Assembly: GCF_900111245.1 (NCBI RefSeq)
Contig: NZ_FOGO01000006.1
Span: 1 to 64,000, forward strand
Length of the DNA: 64,000 nucleotides
Source of the DNA: Streptomyces qinglanensis
GTDB taxonomy: Bacteria; Actinomycetota; Actinomycetes; Streptomycetales; Streptomycetaceae
Direction of reading: 5' to 3'
Positions 25,717 through 33,662 of this stretch are shown one piece after another. Both the position numbers and the translations under genes were made by a program. A model generated the notes under the pieces. It did not search any database. It had not been told where the DNA came from and saw only the letters and a list, made by a program, of their open reading frames with translations. The stretch's first letter is position 1, and each line of letters begins with the position of its first letter.

Positions 25717-27546
25717 GTGACTCACGCACCCAGTGCTCCCGGGCGGGGTTCTGCCCCCGCCCGGGAGCACTCCCCTGTCTCCGGGCCGTCGGCCGGTCCG
25801 GCCCGCCGCGCTCCCGCCGACCGGCTGCTGTTCGCTGCGGGACGGCCGCACCTGTGGCGCACCCTCGCGCTGTTCGCCACGGCGACCGGGGCTGCGCTCG
25901 CCGCGCTGGCACTGCCCGCAGCGCTCGGCCGCACCCTCGATCTGCTGCTGGCCGGTGCGGCGGCCGACGGCGCCGAAGCGGGCCGCTGGCTCGCCTGCTG
26001 CGCGGCGCTCACCGCCGTATCGGTGGCGTCGGACGCGGCCGACACGGTGCTGACCGGAACGCTCAACTCCCGTACCACGGCTGGGCTGCGCACCCGGCTG
26101 GTCGGCCATCTCCTGGCGGTGGGACCGCACCGTTCGGGCCGCTTCAACCACGGGGACCTGGTCACCCGCTGCACCGGAAACGCCGCACACGCGGGCACGG
26201 CACCCGGCAGCGTCGCCTCCGCGCTGGCCGCGCTGGTCACCCCGGTGGGTGCGCTCGTGGCGCTCGCGGTGCTCGACCTGCGGCTCGCCGCGGTCTTCCT
26301 CGCCGGTACCCCGCTGCTGGTGCTGCTGCTGCGCGCGTTCTCCCGCACCTCGACCGACTGCGTGACCCGCTACCAGGAGACCCAGGCACAGCTCGCCGGG
26401 CGGCTCGTGGAGGCACTGACCGGAGCCCGTACGATCGCGGCCGGCGGCCTGCGGGAGCGCGAACAGTCCCGCGTGCTCGAACCGCTGGCCCGGCTGTCCG
26501 CGCACGGCCACCGGATGTGGCGCATCCAGGGCCGGGCGACCGCGCAGGCCGCCGTGCTGGTGCCGCTGCTCCAGGTGGCGGTGGTCGCGGTCGGCGGACT
26601 GCTGCTGAGCCGGGGAGAGCTGAGCGTGGGCGGTCTGGTGGCCGCCGCGCGGTACGCGGTGCTGGCGGCGGGCGTCGGCACCCTCGTCGGGCAGCTCAAC
26701 GCGCTGGTGCGCGGCCGTACCGCGGCCCGGCGGCTGGCGGAGGTCCTGGAGGTGCCCGCCATGGCGGCAGGGCAGCGGGCGGTCCCGGAGCACTCCGCGG
26801 GCGGCGGACCGGGGCGGCTGGAACTGCGCGGTGTGCGTGCCTCGTACGCGGGCGAGCCGGTGCTGCACGACGTGGACCTGGTGGTGCCCGGCGGCGCCAC
26901 GGTCGCCGTGGTCGGCCGGTCGGGAGCGGGCAAGTCGCTGCTGGCGGCCGTGGCCGGGCGGCTCGCCGAACCGGACGCCGGTCAGGTGCTGCTGGACGGT
27001 ACCGACCTGGCCGAACTGGATCCGGCGGCCCTGCGGCAGGCCGTCGGCTTCGCCTTCGAACGCCCGGTGCTCTTCGGCCCGACGGTCGGCGAAGCGCTCG
27101 CGGCCGGGATCCCCGCCGGACGCGAGGGGCGCGAGGCCCGGGTCCGCGCGGCGGCCCGCGCGGCCTGTGCCGACGGGTTCGTCCGGACCCTGCCGCACGG
27201 CTACGGCACGCCCTGCGCGCAGGCCCCGCTCTCCGGCGGCGAGATCCAGCGGCTGGGCCTGGCCCGCGCGCTCGCCCAGGAGGGCCGGGTGCTCGTCCTG
27301 GACGACGCCACCTCCAGCCTGGACACGGTGACCGAGTGGAAGGTCACCCGGGCGCTGGCTGACGCGGGCGGGACGGGCGGGGCACGCACCCGGCTGGTCG
27401 TCGCGCACCGCGCCTCGACCGCCGCCCGTGCGGACCTGACCGCCTGGCTGGACGGTGGCCGGATCCGTGCGCTGGCTCCGCACCGGCAGTTGTGGGAACA
27501 GCCCGGCTACCGGTCACTCTTCGGCGGCGGGAGCGACGATGACTGA
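25717..27546 (+). CDS. amfB: ABC exporter half-transporter, Amf/Ram locus (first)
   Basis: 609 residues: fused membrane domain (about 45-330, WRTLALFATATGAALAALAL, VTPVGALVALAVLDLR) and ATPase domain with Walker A GRSGAGKS (about 402), signature LSGGE (505) and Walker B VLVLDDATSS (525), H-loop AHR. Expected to export the modified AmfS peptide as half of a heterodimer. Start is GTG 25717, five bases after amfS; no other start occurs before the first helix, although the ribosome site is weak and a 17-bp hairpin overlaps codons 6-19. Symbol assigned by position in ram/amf loci. Confidence 0.88.
   Translation: MTHAPSAPGRGSAPAREHSPVSGPSAGPARRAPADRLLFAAGRPHLWRTLALFATATGAALAALALPAALGRTLDLLLAGAAADGAEAGRWLACCAALTAVSVASDAADTVLTGTLNSRTTAGLRTRLVGHLLAVGPHRSGRFNHGDLVTRCTGNAAHAGTAPGSVASALAALVTPVGALVALAVLDLRLAAVFLAGTPLLVLLLRAFSRTSTDCVTRYQETQAQLAGRLVEALTGARTIAAGGLREREQSRVLEPLARLSAHGHRMWRIQGRATAQAAVLVPLLQVAVVAVGGLLLSRGELSVGGLVAAARYAVLAAGVGTLVGQLNALVRGRTAARRLAEVLEVPAMAAGQRAVPEHSAGGGPGRLELRGVRASYAGEPVLHDVDLVVPGGATVAVVGRSGAGKSLLAAVAGRLAEPDAGQVLLDGTDLAELDPAALRQAVGFAFERPVLFGPTVGEALAAGIPAGREGREARVRAAARAACADGFVRTLPHGYGTPCAQAPLSGGEIQRLGLARALAQEGRVLVLDDATSSLDTVTEWKVTRALADAGGTGGARTRLVVAHRASTAARADLTAWLDGGRIRALAPHRQLWEQPGYRSLFGGGSDDD
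25732..25771 (+). terminator. 17-bp hairpin after amfS, inside the start of amfB
   Basis: AGTGCTCCCGGGCGGGG / CCCCGCCCGGGAGCACT with loop TTCTGC, a perfect stem 19 bases past the amfS stop. It probably attenuates readthrough so that precursor mRNA exceeds transporter mRNA, and may stabilise the amfT-amfS transcript end. It lies within the predicted coding sequence of amfB. Confidence 0.75.
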
Positions 27547-29476
27547 GTCCGGAGCGGCACGCCTCGAGGCCCCGGCGGAGGCGGTCGGCACCGGATCGGC
27601 GGACGGCCTGGCGCCGCACCGGCGGGCGGGCGGGCGGCACCGGGCGCCGCGCGGACTCGGGCGGGCCGGGGTGCGCTTCCTGCTGCGGCGGCCGCGGGTG
27701 CTGCTGGGTCTGGCGGGCTGGTCGGTACTGGAGGCGGCGCACACCTTCGCGCTGGGATTCGCTCTCGCGCGGGCCCTGGACGACGGCTTCCTGGCGGCCC
27801 GGCCGGCCGTGGGTCTGGCGTGGCTGGGCGTCGCCGCCGCCGGACTGCTCGCGGGGGCCTGGGGCACGGCACGGGTCTACCGGCAGGTCGCGGCGCTCGC
27901 CGAACCGCTGCGGGACGAACTGGTGCGCCGCGTGGTGGGCCGCGGGCTGTACGAGGCCGTGGCCGCCGCCGGGGCACCGGGGCGGGCCGCGGACGACGCC
28001 GCGGGCACCGGTGTCGTCTCCCGGCTGACACATCAAGTGGAGATCGCGCGGGACAGCTTCGCGGGGCTGGTGATGGTCTCGCGTTCGTTCCTCTTCACCC
28101 TGATCGGCGCGGTCTCCGGTCTCCTGGCGCTGGCGCCCGTGCTGCTGCTCGTCGTCGTACCGCCCCTGGTGGCGGGGCTCGCGGTGTTCGCCGGGACGCT
28201 GCGGCCGCTCGCCCGCCGGCAGCGGGACTTCCTGGTGGCGGACGAGGAACTGGCGCGGGAGGCGGGCACGGCGGTGCGCGCGCTGCGGGATGTGACCGCG
28301 TGCGGGGCCCAGGAGCGGGTGCGGCAGTCCGTGGTGGAGAAGGTGGCGACGGAACGGCGGGCGGCCGACGCGCTCGCGTACTGGGGGGTGGCCCGGGCCC
28401 TGGCGCTGGGGCTGGGCGGACGGCTGCCCGTGGTGCTGCTGCTGGTGCTCACCCCCTGGCTGCTGCGGCAGGGCGTGAGCGCCGGGGCGCTGGCCGGGGC
28501 GCTCACCTACCTCACCCAGGCGCTGCTGCCCGCGCTGCAGAGCCTGGTGCACGGCCTGGGCGGTGCCGGTGCCCGCTTCGCGGTGGTGATCGGCCGGCTG
28601 CGGGACGGAGCCCCGGAACCGGTCTCCGACGTGCCCCGCACCCCGGTCCCCGGCCCGCAGGCGGCGGGCGTGCCCGGGGCCCGCGCGGCGGCTGCGTCCG
28701 GCGCGGACCGGGCGGCTCCCGCGGTGGAGCTGCGGGGGGTCACCTTCGCCTACGGCCCCGCGGCCGAGCCGGTGCTCGCCGGGCTCGACCTGACGGTCCC
28801 CGCGGGCGGGCGGCTGGCGGTCGTCGGCCCCAGCGGGGCGGGCAAGTCCACGCTGGCCCTGCTGGTGGCCGGAGTGCTGCGGCCGTCGAGCGGCGAGATC
28901 AGGCTGCACGGCAGACCGGTCCTGCCGCCGCTGCCCGAGGGGGCACCGCAACCGGCCCGCCGACCGTCTCCGGCAGTGGAGCAACGGGTGCTGATCCCGC
29001 AGGAGTCGTACGTCTTCACCGGCAGCGTCCGGGAGAACCTGTGCTGCCTGCTGCCGGACGGCGCCGCCGTGCCGGGACCGGCGCTGCTCGGCGCCGCCGA
29101 GGCGGTGGGGGCGGACGCGCTCGTGCGGCGGCTGGGCGGGATCGACGGGGCGGTGGACCCGGCGGCGCTCTCGGCGGGCGAGCGGCAGCAGATCGCGCTG
29201 GCCCGCTCCTATCTGTCGCCGGCCCCGCTGGTCGTCCTGGACGAGGCGGGCAGCCATCTGGACCCCGCCGCCGAGGAGGTGGCCGAGCGCGCCTTCATCC
29301 GGCGCGGCGGGGCGCTGATGGTGATCGCGCACCGGATCAGCTCGGCCCTCCGCGCCGACCGGGTACTGGTGCTGGACGGCGGACGCACCTGTTGCGGGAC
29401 CCACGCCGAGCTGCTGGAGCGCTCCGAGCTCTACCGCGACCTGGCGGCGGGCTGGGCCCCGCCCTCGCGGGTGTGA
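27539..29476 (+). CDS. amfA: ABC exporter half-transporter, Amf/Ram locus (second)
   Basis: 645 residues. Membrane domain (about 45-330, SRSFLFTLIGAVSGLLALAP) and ATPase domain: Walker A GPSGAGKST (about 430), IPQESYVFTGSVRENL (Q-loop region), signature LSAGE in place of LSGGQ, Walker B LVVLDEAGSHLD (564), H-loop AHR. ATG 27539 with GGGAG upstream; it overlaps the preceding gene by eight bases. Forms the exporter with the first half-transporter. Followed by a hairpin and the convergent amfR gene. Confidence 0.9.
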   Translation: MTESGAARLEAPAEAVGTGSADGLAPHRRAGGRHRAPRGLGRAGVRFLLRRPRVLLGLAGWSVLEAAHTFALGFALARALDDGFLAARPAVGLAWLGVAAAGLLAGAWGTARVYRQVAALAEPLRDELVRRVVGRGLYEAVAAAGAPGRAADDAAGTGVVSRLTHQVEIARDSFAGLVMVSRSFLFTLIGAVSGLLALAPVLLLVVVPPLVAGLAVFAGTLRPLARRQRDFLVADEELAREAGTAVRALRDVTACGAQERVRQSVVEKVATERRAADALAYWGVARALALGLGGRLPVVLLLVLTPWLLRQGVSAGALAGALTYLTQALLPALQSLVHGLGGAGARFAVVIGRLRDGAPEPVSDVPRTPVPGPQAAGVPGARAAAASGADRAAPAVELRGVTFAYGPAAEPVLAGLDLTVPAGGRLAVVGPSGAGKSTLALLVAGVLRPSSGEIRLHGRPVLPPLPEGAPQPARRPSPAVEQRVLIPQESYVFTGSVRENLCCLLPDGAAVPGPALLGAAEAVGADALVRRLGGIDGAVDPAALSAGERQQIALARSYLSPAPLVVLDEAGSHLDPAAEEVAERAFIRRGGALMVIAHRISSALRADRVLVLDGGRTCCGTHAELLERSELYRDLAAGWAPPSRV

Positions 29477-29513
29477 CGGCACGGCACCCTTCGGGAGGCG
29501 GCACCGGCATGCG

Positions 29514-29541
29514 GCGCGGGGAAGGACGGGGCTCCCCGCGC
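29514..29541. terminator. Hairpin between convergent amfA and amfR
   Basis: GCGCGGGGA / TCCCCGCGC, 9-bp stem with a 10-base loop, 38 bases past the transporter stop and 13 bases past the amfR stop. Probably serves both directions. Confidence 0.55.
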
Positions 29542-29553
29542 GCCGACGCCCGC

Positions 29554-30171
29554 TCAGAGCCAGCCGGCTCCCTGGGAGATGCGGATGGCGTCCACCCGGT
29601 TGCGGGCACCCGTCTTCCGCGTGATGGCGGACATGTAGTTGCGCACGGTGCCGGTGGAGAGTCCCAGATGCCGGGCGATCTCGCCGACGGAGGCGCCTTC
29701 GGCCGCTGCCGAGAGCACGGTCAGCTCCCGTTCGCTCAGCGGGACTTCCGAGGCGCGTAAGAAGGTGCCGGCGAGCGCGTTGTCGACGAAGCGCTCGCCG
29801 GCGGCGACTCTTCGTATGCCGGTCACCAGTTGCTCGGGGAGCGCGTCCTTGCACACGAATCCGCGCGCTCCCACGTCCAGCGCCCGGCGCAGGGCGCCCG
29901 GGCAGTGCTGGCTCACCAGTACCAGCAGCCGCTGGGCCGCGTCGGCGGTCCGTGCGGCTCCGGTCCGGGAGAACCCCGCCAGCTCGTCCAGCGGCGAGCG
30001 CTTGGTCACATCGGCGTCCACGACGCAGACGTCGGCGGTCAGCGTCCGTACCAGCCGCATCGCGTCCTTGGCGGGTGCGGCCTCGATGGCCATGTCGGGC
30101 TCCCGTCCGACCAGAGCGGCCAACGCGCAGCGGAGTATGCGGACATCGTGCACCAGCAGTACCCGGATCAC
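29554..30171 (-). CDS. amfR: AmfR/RamR-type LuxR response regulator
   Basis: 205 residues. Receiver-like domain (1-120) beginning VIRVLLVHDVRILRCALAAL, with VVDADV carrying Asp52/Asp54, and Lys109 in GFVCKDALPEQL. C-terminal LuxR/NarL helix-turn-helix (about 140-200): LSERELTVLSAAAEGASVGEIARHLGLSTGTVRNYMSAI. The orthologue activates the synthetase operon for SapB production. Codon 138 (Leu in GTFLRAS) is TTA, which would make translation depend on the bldA tRNA. No sensor kinase is adjacent, as in known ram loci. GTG start with AGGGGGG upstream. Convergent with the operon that it should control. Confidence 0.92.
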   Translation of the reverse strand: MIRVLLVHDVRILRCALAALVGREPDMAIEAAPAKDAMRLVRTLTADVCVVDADVTKRSPLDELAGFSRTGAARTADAAQRLLVLVSQHCPGALRRALDVGARGFVCKDALPEQLVTGIRRVAAGERFVDNALAGTFLRASEVPLSERELTVLSAAAEGASVGEIARHLGLSTGTVRNYMSAITRKTGARNRVDAIRISQGAGWL

Positions 30172-30258
30172 TCTTGGTCCCCCCTAGATGCCTGATCGCC
30201 TCACGGATGACAGGCGCAACTCAATACATACAAGCTCATAGGAGCGAAGAGGCGCATA

Positions 30259-30268
30259 GTTTTGGCCA
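30259..30268 (-). promoter_or_regulatory. AdpA-like site upstream of amfR
   Basis: On the minus strand TGGCCAAAAC matches nine of ten positions of the AdpA consensus TGGCSNGWWY, 88 bases upstream of the amfR start in an AT-richer 270-base gap. AdpA is the known activator of amfR in S. griseus. A single near-match can occur by chance. Confidence 0.45.
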
Positions 30269-30443
30269 CACATTGAGACCAAACGTGTGCGATGTGTTAT
30301 GGGGGGCGCGTTAGGGGGCGCATTCAGCGTGCGGACGCAACCGTATGCCTCCTCCCCCGCTCCGTCTCCTGCCGCGTGCCCGCCCCGGGCGCCGTCTCCC
30401 CGCCCTGCGCAGGATCCCGGCGCGGGATCTCCGCTCCCCCGCT

Positions 30444-31058
30444 TCACATCTCGTCCTCGTCCACCGTCCGCAGCGCGCGCTCCTCGGGAGACAGCCCCTC
30501 GCTCTCCCCCGCCTCCCGGCCGTAGACGTCCTGCCGGCGGGGCGGCGCCGTCTCCAGGTCGGCGCGGAGCGCCCCCGCGAGAGCGTCGGGCAGCCCGGAG
30601 ACCACCTTCCGTTCGGACTCTTCGGGCTCCTCCTCCGCGAGCCGCTCGTCCAGCGACTCGCCCGCACGCATCTCCGCCGGGGTGGGAGCGGCGCGCGTGA
30701 CGGCGGTCGGGGTGTCACCGGGTACCGCCTCCTGCTGCGGGTCGCTGGACCGCTGCTGCATCGGTGCGCCGTCCTGCAGGTCGGGGATGCCCTCGTCCTC
30801 GGGCTCGGCGCCCGGGTCGGCGGGTTCCGCGTGCTCCTGCTCGGCCTCGGCCTGCGGCGTCAGGAACGAGGTGTCGAACCCGCCGCTGTCGTCCCCGGCG
30901 ACGCGCGGCGGGGGATCGGACTCCACGGGCGGTTGCCAGTGGCCGCGCTCCAGACGCTCGCCCGGCTCCCGGCCCGCCACGGGCCCGGGCCGCAACTCGG
31001 CGGCGTCCTCGATGGTGACGCCCTCCTCCGCGGGGATGTCCCTGCCGTCTCCCGTCAT
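30444..31058 (-). CDS. DUF5709-type acidic hypothetical protein
   Basis: 204 residues, strongly acidic and disordered. Segments SLDERLAEEEPEESE and GESEGLSPEERALRTVDEDEM are characteristic of DUF5709 proteins, found in streptomycetes and without known function. There is no signal or membrane segment. ATG 31058 with GAGAGGAGG upstream. It stands upstream of amfR on the same strand but is 270 bases away, so it is probably independent. Confidence 0.8.
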   Translation of the reverse strand: MTGDGRDIPAEEGVTIEDAAELRPGPVAGREPGERLERGHWQPPVESDPPPRVAGDDSGGFDTSFLTPQAEAEQEHAEPADPGAEPEDEGIPDLQDGAPMQQRSSDPQQEAVPGDTPTAVTRAAPTPAEMRAGESLDERLAEEEPEESERKVVSGLPDALAGALRADLETAPPRRQDVYGREAGESEGLSPEERALRTVDEDEM

Positions 31059-31146
31059 GGCGGCCTCCTCTCGTGGGGACCCACAGCGGGTACCCCCGGG
31101 ACACCGCGGCTACGCGGCGGCCGTGCCCTGGACGGAGTGCGGCCGG

Positions 31147-32160
31147 TCAGCGGCGGGGCCGCTCCCGGACGACCTCCCCGGGGTCCTTGTCCTCGCGCAG
31201 GCCAAGGAAGCGGGGATGCCGCAGCATTCCGTCGCGCGTCCACTCCGTGAAGCCGATCTGCGCCACCAGGCGCGGCTCCACCCAGTGCACGCCCCGCTCG
31301 CGGACCGGATCGGCGAACGGGGAGCGATCCGCCGCCAGCCGGTCCAGCGCGCGGCGCAGGGACAGCAGGGTGCCGCGGTCGTAGCCGGTGCCGGCCTTGC
31401 CCGCGTAGCGCAGCGCGCCGCCCTCGTAGTGGCCCAGCAGCAGCGCCCCGAAGCCCTCGCGGGTCCCGGCGGGCTCGGTGAAGCCGCCGACGACGAGTTC
31501 CTGGCCGCTGGTGCACTTGAGCTTGAGCCAGTCGGGCGAGCGGCGCGGCAGGTACCGCCCGTCGGCGCGCTTGGCGATCAGCCCCTCCCAGCCACGCGCG
31601 CACGCCTCCTCCAGGAGCCGCCCGCCGCCCTCGTTGCGGTGGGTGGTGAAACGCAGCGGGCCGCCGAACTCCAGGGCCCGGCGCAGCAGCGACTTGCGGG
31701 TGCGCAGCGGGAGCCGGGTCAGATCCCTGCCGTCGAGCCGCAGCAGATCGAACACGTAGTAGGTGACAGCCACGCTGCCGGCCCTGGCCCGCCGGGCGGT
31801 ACTCAGCTGCATCCGCTGCTGGAGCCGGGCGAAGTCGGTGCGGCCGTGCACGAGGGCGACGATCTCGCCGTCGACGGTGAAGTCCGGGCAGGGCTGGGCG
31901 GCGAGCGCGTCGGCGATCTCCGGCCAGGTCTCCGTCATGCGCCGCCCCGTCCGGGAGAGCAGCCGCTCGCGGCCGTGCTCCCGGACCGCGAGCATCCGCA
32001 CCCCGTCGAGCTTGCGTTCGAAGATCCAGCGGTCGGCGGGGAAGTCGCGGCGGTCGCTCAGCTCCGCGAGCATGGGCCGCTCGGCGAGCTCCGCGCCCGG
32101 GGGCGCCGGGCGCAGCAGCGCGCGCTGTTCCTCGGGGAGCGTCTCGAGCAGACCGCTCAC
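31147..32160 (-). CDS. ATP-dependent DNA ligase, LigD-type
   Basis: 337 residues: nucleotidyltransferase domain with the adenylated lysine at K50 in FERKLDGVRM (KxDG), motif DGEIVALVHGRTDF, motif EGLIAKRADGRY and motif LKLKC, then an OB-fold (ELVVGGFTEPAGTREGFGALLLGHYEGG ...). Such ligases act with Ku in non-homologous end joining or in base repair. GTG 32160 overlaps the TGA of the upstream phosphoesterase gene, so the two are coupled. No polymerase domain and no Ku gene are in the window. Confidence 0.9.
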   Translation of the reverse strand: MSGLLETLPEEQRALLRPAPPGAELAERPMLAELSDRRDFPADRWIFERKLDGVRMLAVREHGRERLLSRTGRRMTETWPEIADALAAQPCPDFTVDGEIVALVHGRTDFARLQQRMQLSTARRARAGSVAVTYYVFDLLRLDGRDLTRLPLRTRKSLLRRALEFGGPLRFTTHRNEGGGRLLEEACARGWEGLIAKRADGRYLPRRSPDWLKLKCTSGQELVVGGFTEPAGTREGFGALLLGHYEGGALRYAGKAGTGYDRGTLLSLRRALDRLAADRSPFADPVRERGVHWVEPRLVAQIGFTEWTRDGMLRHPRFLGLREDKDPGEVVRERPRR

Positions 32161-32774
32161 GACCGGCCGCCCTCCCGGGTCCATTCCTCGGTCGACTGCT
32201 GGGCTACCTGCTTGAGGGTGCGGTCGCTGCGGGCCGAGCGGACGCGCCACGGATCGGGCGTACCGCGCACGGAGGCGTGCCGGTCGTTCTTCTTGACCAG
32301 CAGCCACGCCTCGCGCTCGCCGTCCTCCCCGCTGCGGAAGCGGGAGAGGGCCCAGTCGCCGCGCAGCTTGCCGCCGTGCGTGCGGAAGGAGATGTGCCCC
32401 TTCTCCAGCGCCGCACCGAAGTCGCGGGAGAGCGGCTCGTAGGTGCCCTCGTCCCAGACGATGACCGGTCCGGCGCCGTACTCTCCCGCCGGGATGACGC
32501 CCTCGAAGGTGCGGTACTCCAGCGGATGGTCCTCGGTGGGCATGGCCAGCCGCTTGTCGTGCGGGTCCGTGGAGGGGCCCTTGGGCACCGACCAGGACTT
32601 CAGTACGCCGTCCCACTCCAGCCGGAAGTCGAAGTGCAGCCGTGTCGCATCGTGGATCTGCACCACGTAGCGCGGCTCGCCGCCACCCTCCGATGGCGCG
32701 CCCGCGGGCTCCGCCGTCCGGTCGAAGCGCCGCTTGCCGCGGTAGGTGCGCAGCACGTCGTCGTCGCCGCTCAT
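32157..32774 (-). CDS. LigD 3'-phosphoesterase domain protein
   Basis: 205 residues. Motifs of the LigD phosphoesterase: VVQIHDATRLHFDFRLEWDG (metal-binding His and Asp), LKSWSVPKGPS, DHPLEYRTFEGVIPAGEYGAGPVIVWDEGTY, and KGHISFRTHGGKLRGDWAL. It trims 3' ends (removing phosphate or ribonucleotides) before ligation. ATG 32774 with GAGGA upstream. First gene of a two-gene operon with the ligase, which it overlaps by four bases. In mycobacterial and Pseudomonas LigD these domains are fused in one polypeptide. Confidence 0.9.
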   Translation of the reverse strand: MSGDDDVLRTYRGKRRFDRTAEPAGAPSEGGGEPRYVVQIHDATRLHFDFRLEWDGVLKSWSVPKGPSTDPHDKRLAMPTEDHPLEYRTFEGVIPAGEYGAGPVIVWDEGTYEPLSRDFGAALEKGHISFRTHGGKLRGDWALSRFRSGEDGEREAWLLVKKNDRHASVRGTPDPWRVRSARSDRTLKQVAQQSTEEWTREGGRS

Positions 32775-32890
32775 GCCTGGTCCTCGAATCCGTGCCGGTG
32801 CCCGCGTGCTCCGGCTCCGCCGCGCGGCGCGCCGGGCACGCCCTGGGTTCCACTGTGGCGCGGGGCGTGCGGGACCGCAGCCGGAGCCGG

Positions 32891-33424
32891 TCAGCGCGGT
32901 GCGGGACCGAGCTGGGTCGCCCACGGGACGAGGGGCAGGGTGAGCGGGGGTGGATGGACGCCGCCGGGGCCGATGACGTGATTGCCCACCCGGCCGCCGA
33001 GGTGGACGAGGCGCCCGTCGTCCTCCCGGAAGTGCACGGCGCCGTCCCCGCGCTGCACGGCCGCCACGGCCTCGGCCAGGAAGCCCAGCTCGCCCATGTC
33101 CAGGTCGGACCACTCGTACTCGCTCCACATGTACTGGTCCACCCAGAGCGTGGCCACGTCGTCGAAGTAGACGGCGATCATGGTGGAGGCGTTGCCCGGG
33201 CCGATCAGTACGCAGAACTCGTCGGTCACCAGGGGGGCGAGCGGATAGCCGGGCACGGCCCGCGCGGCGTCCTCGAAGATCCGCACGACGGGGTGCGCGG
33301 ACCGCGGCGCGGCCTCGCGCACGCTGCCGGGCCCCTGCCGTACGCGGACGTGCGCGCGGGTGGCCGTGCCGGGGGCCGCCGTGGCCCCGCTCCCACCCAG
33401 CTCGCCGCTCAGTTGTTCGCTCAC
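32891..33424 (-). CDS. Hypothetical protein
   Basis: 177 residues; family not recognised. After a flexible 55-residue N-terminus, a compact domain follows with APLVTDEFCVLIGPGNAST, MIAVYFDDVATLWVDQYMWSEYEWSDLDMGELGFLAEAV, and HFREDDGRLVHLGGRVGNHV. The Trp/Tyr/Asp-rich core resembles small cytoplasmic actinobacterial proteins of unknown role. GTG 33424 has GAGGGGAAA upstream. Divergent from the tandem-Nudix gene. Confidence 0.6.
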   Translation of the reverse strand: MSEQLSGELGGSGATAAPGTATRAHVRVRQGPGSVREAAPRSAHPVVRIFEDAARAVPGYPLAPLVTDEFCVLIGPGNASTMIAVYFDDVATLWVDQYMWSEYEWSDLDMGELGFLAEAVAAVQRGDGAVHFREDDGRLVHLGGRVGNHVIGPGGVHPPPLTLPLVPWATQLGPAPR

Positions 33425-33662
33425 CGTCGCGTTTCCCCTCGTCGTCCGGTACCGGTGCGGCTCGTGACGCCTCGTCGGCCGCCTCTGCCGAATGACCACC
33501 ATATGCACCTTTTATCCACTGAGCAGTCCGGAGACCCGGTTGGCGGCGCCACGGCTGAGCCGAACGAGCGGCGTACCCAATTCCACGGCGGGTCAGTTGA
33601 CTTCACAGGAGGCGCGGGCACCGTTCCGGCCCGCCTCCGCCACCGGACACGAGGAGGGCCGC

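Noticed and set aside
27344..29854. An 836-codon frame on the minus strand across the amf transporters
   Set aside because: It is a GC-bias shadow of the ABC gene, which has complete Walker motifs on the plus strand.
31147..32774. A full non-homologous end-joining operon
   Set aside because: Only ligase and phosphoesterase are present; no Ku or polymerase gene is in the window.
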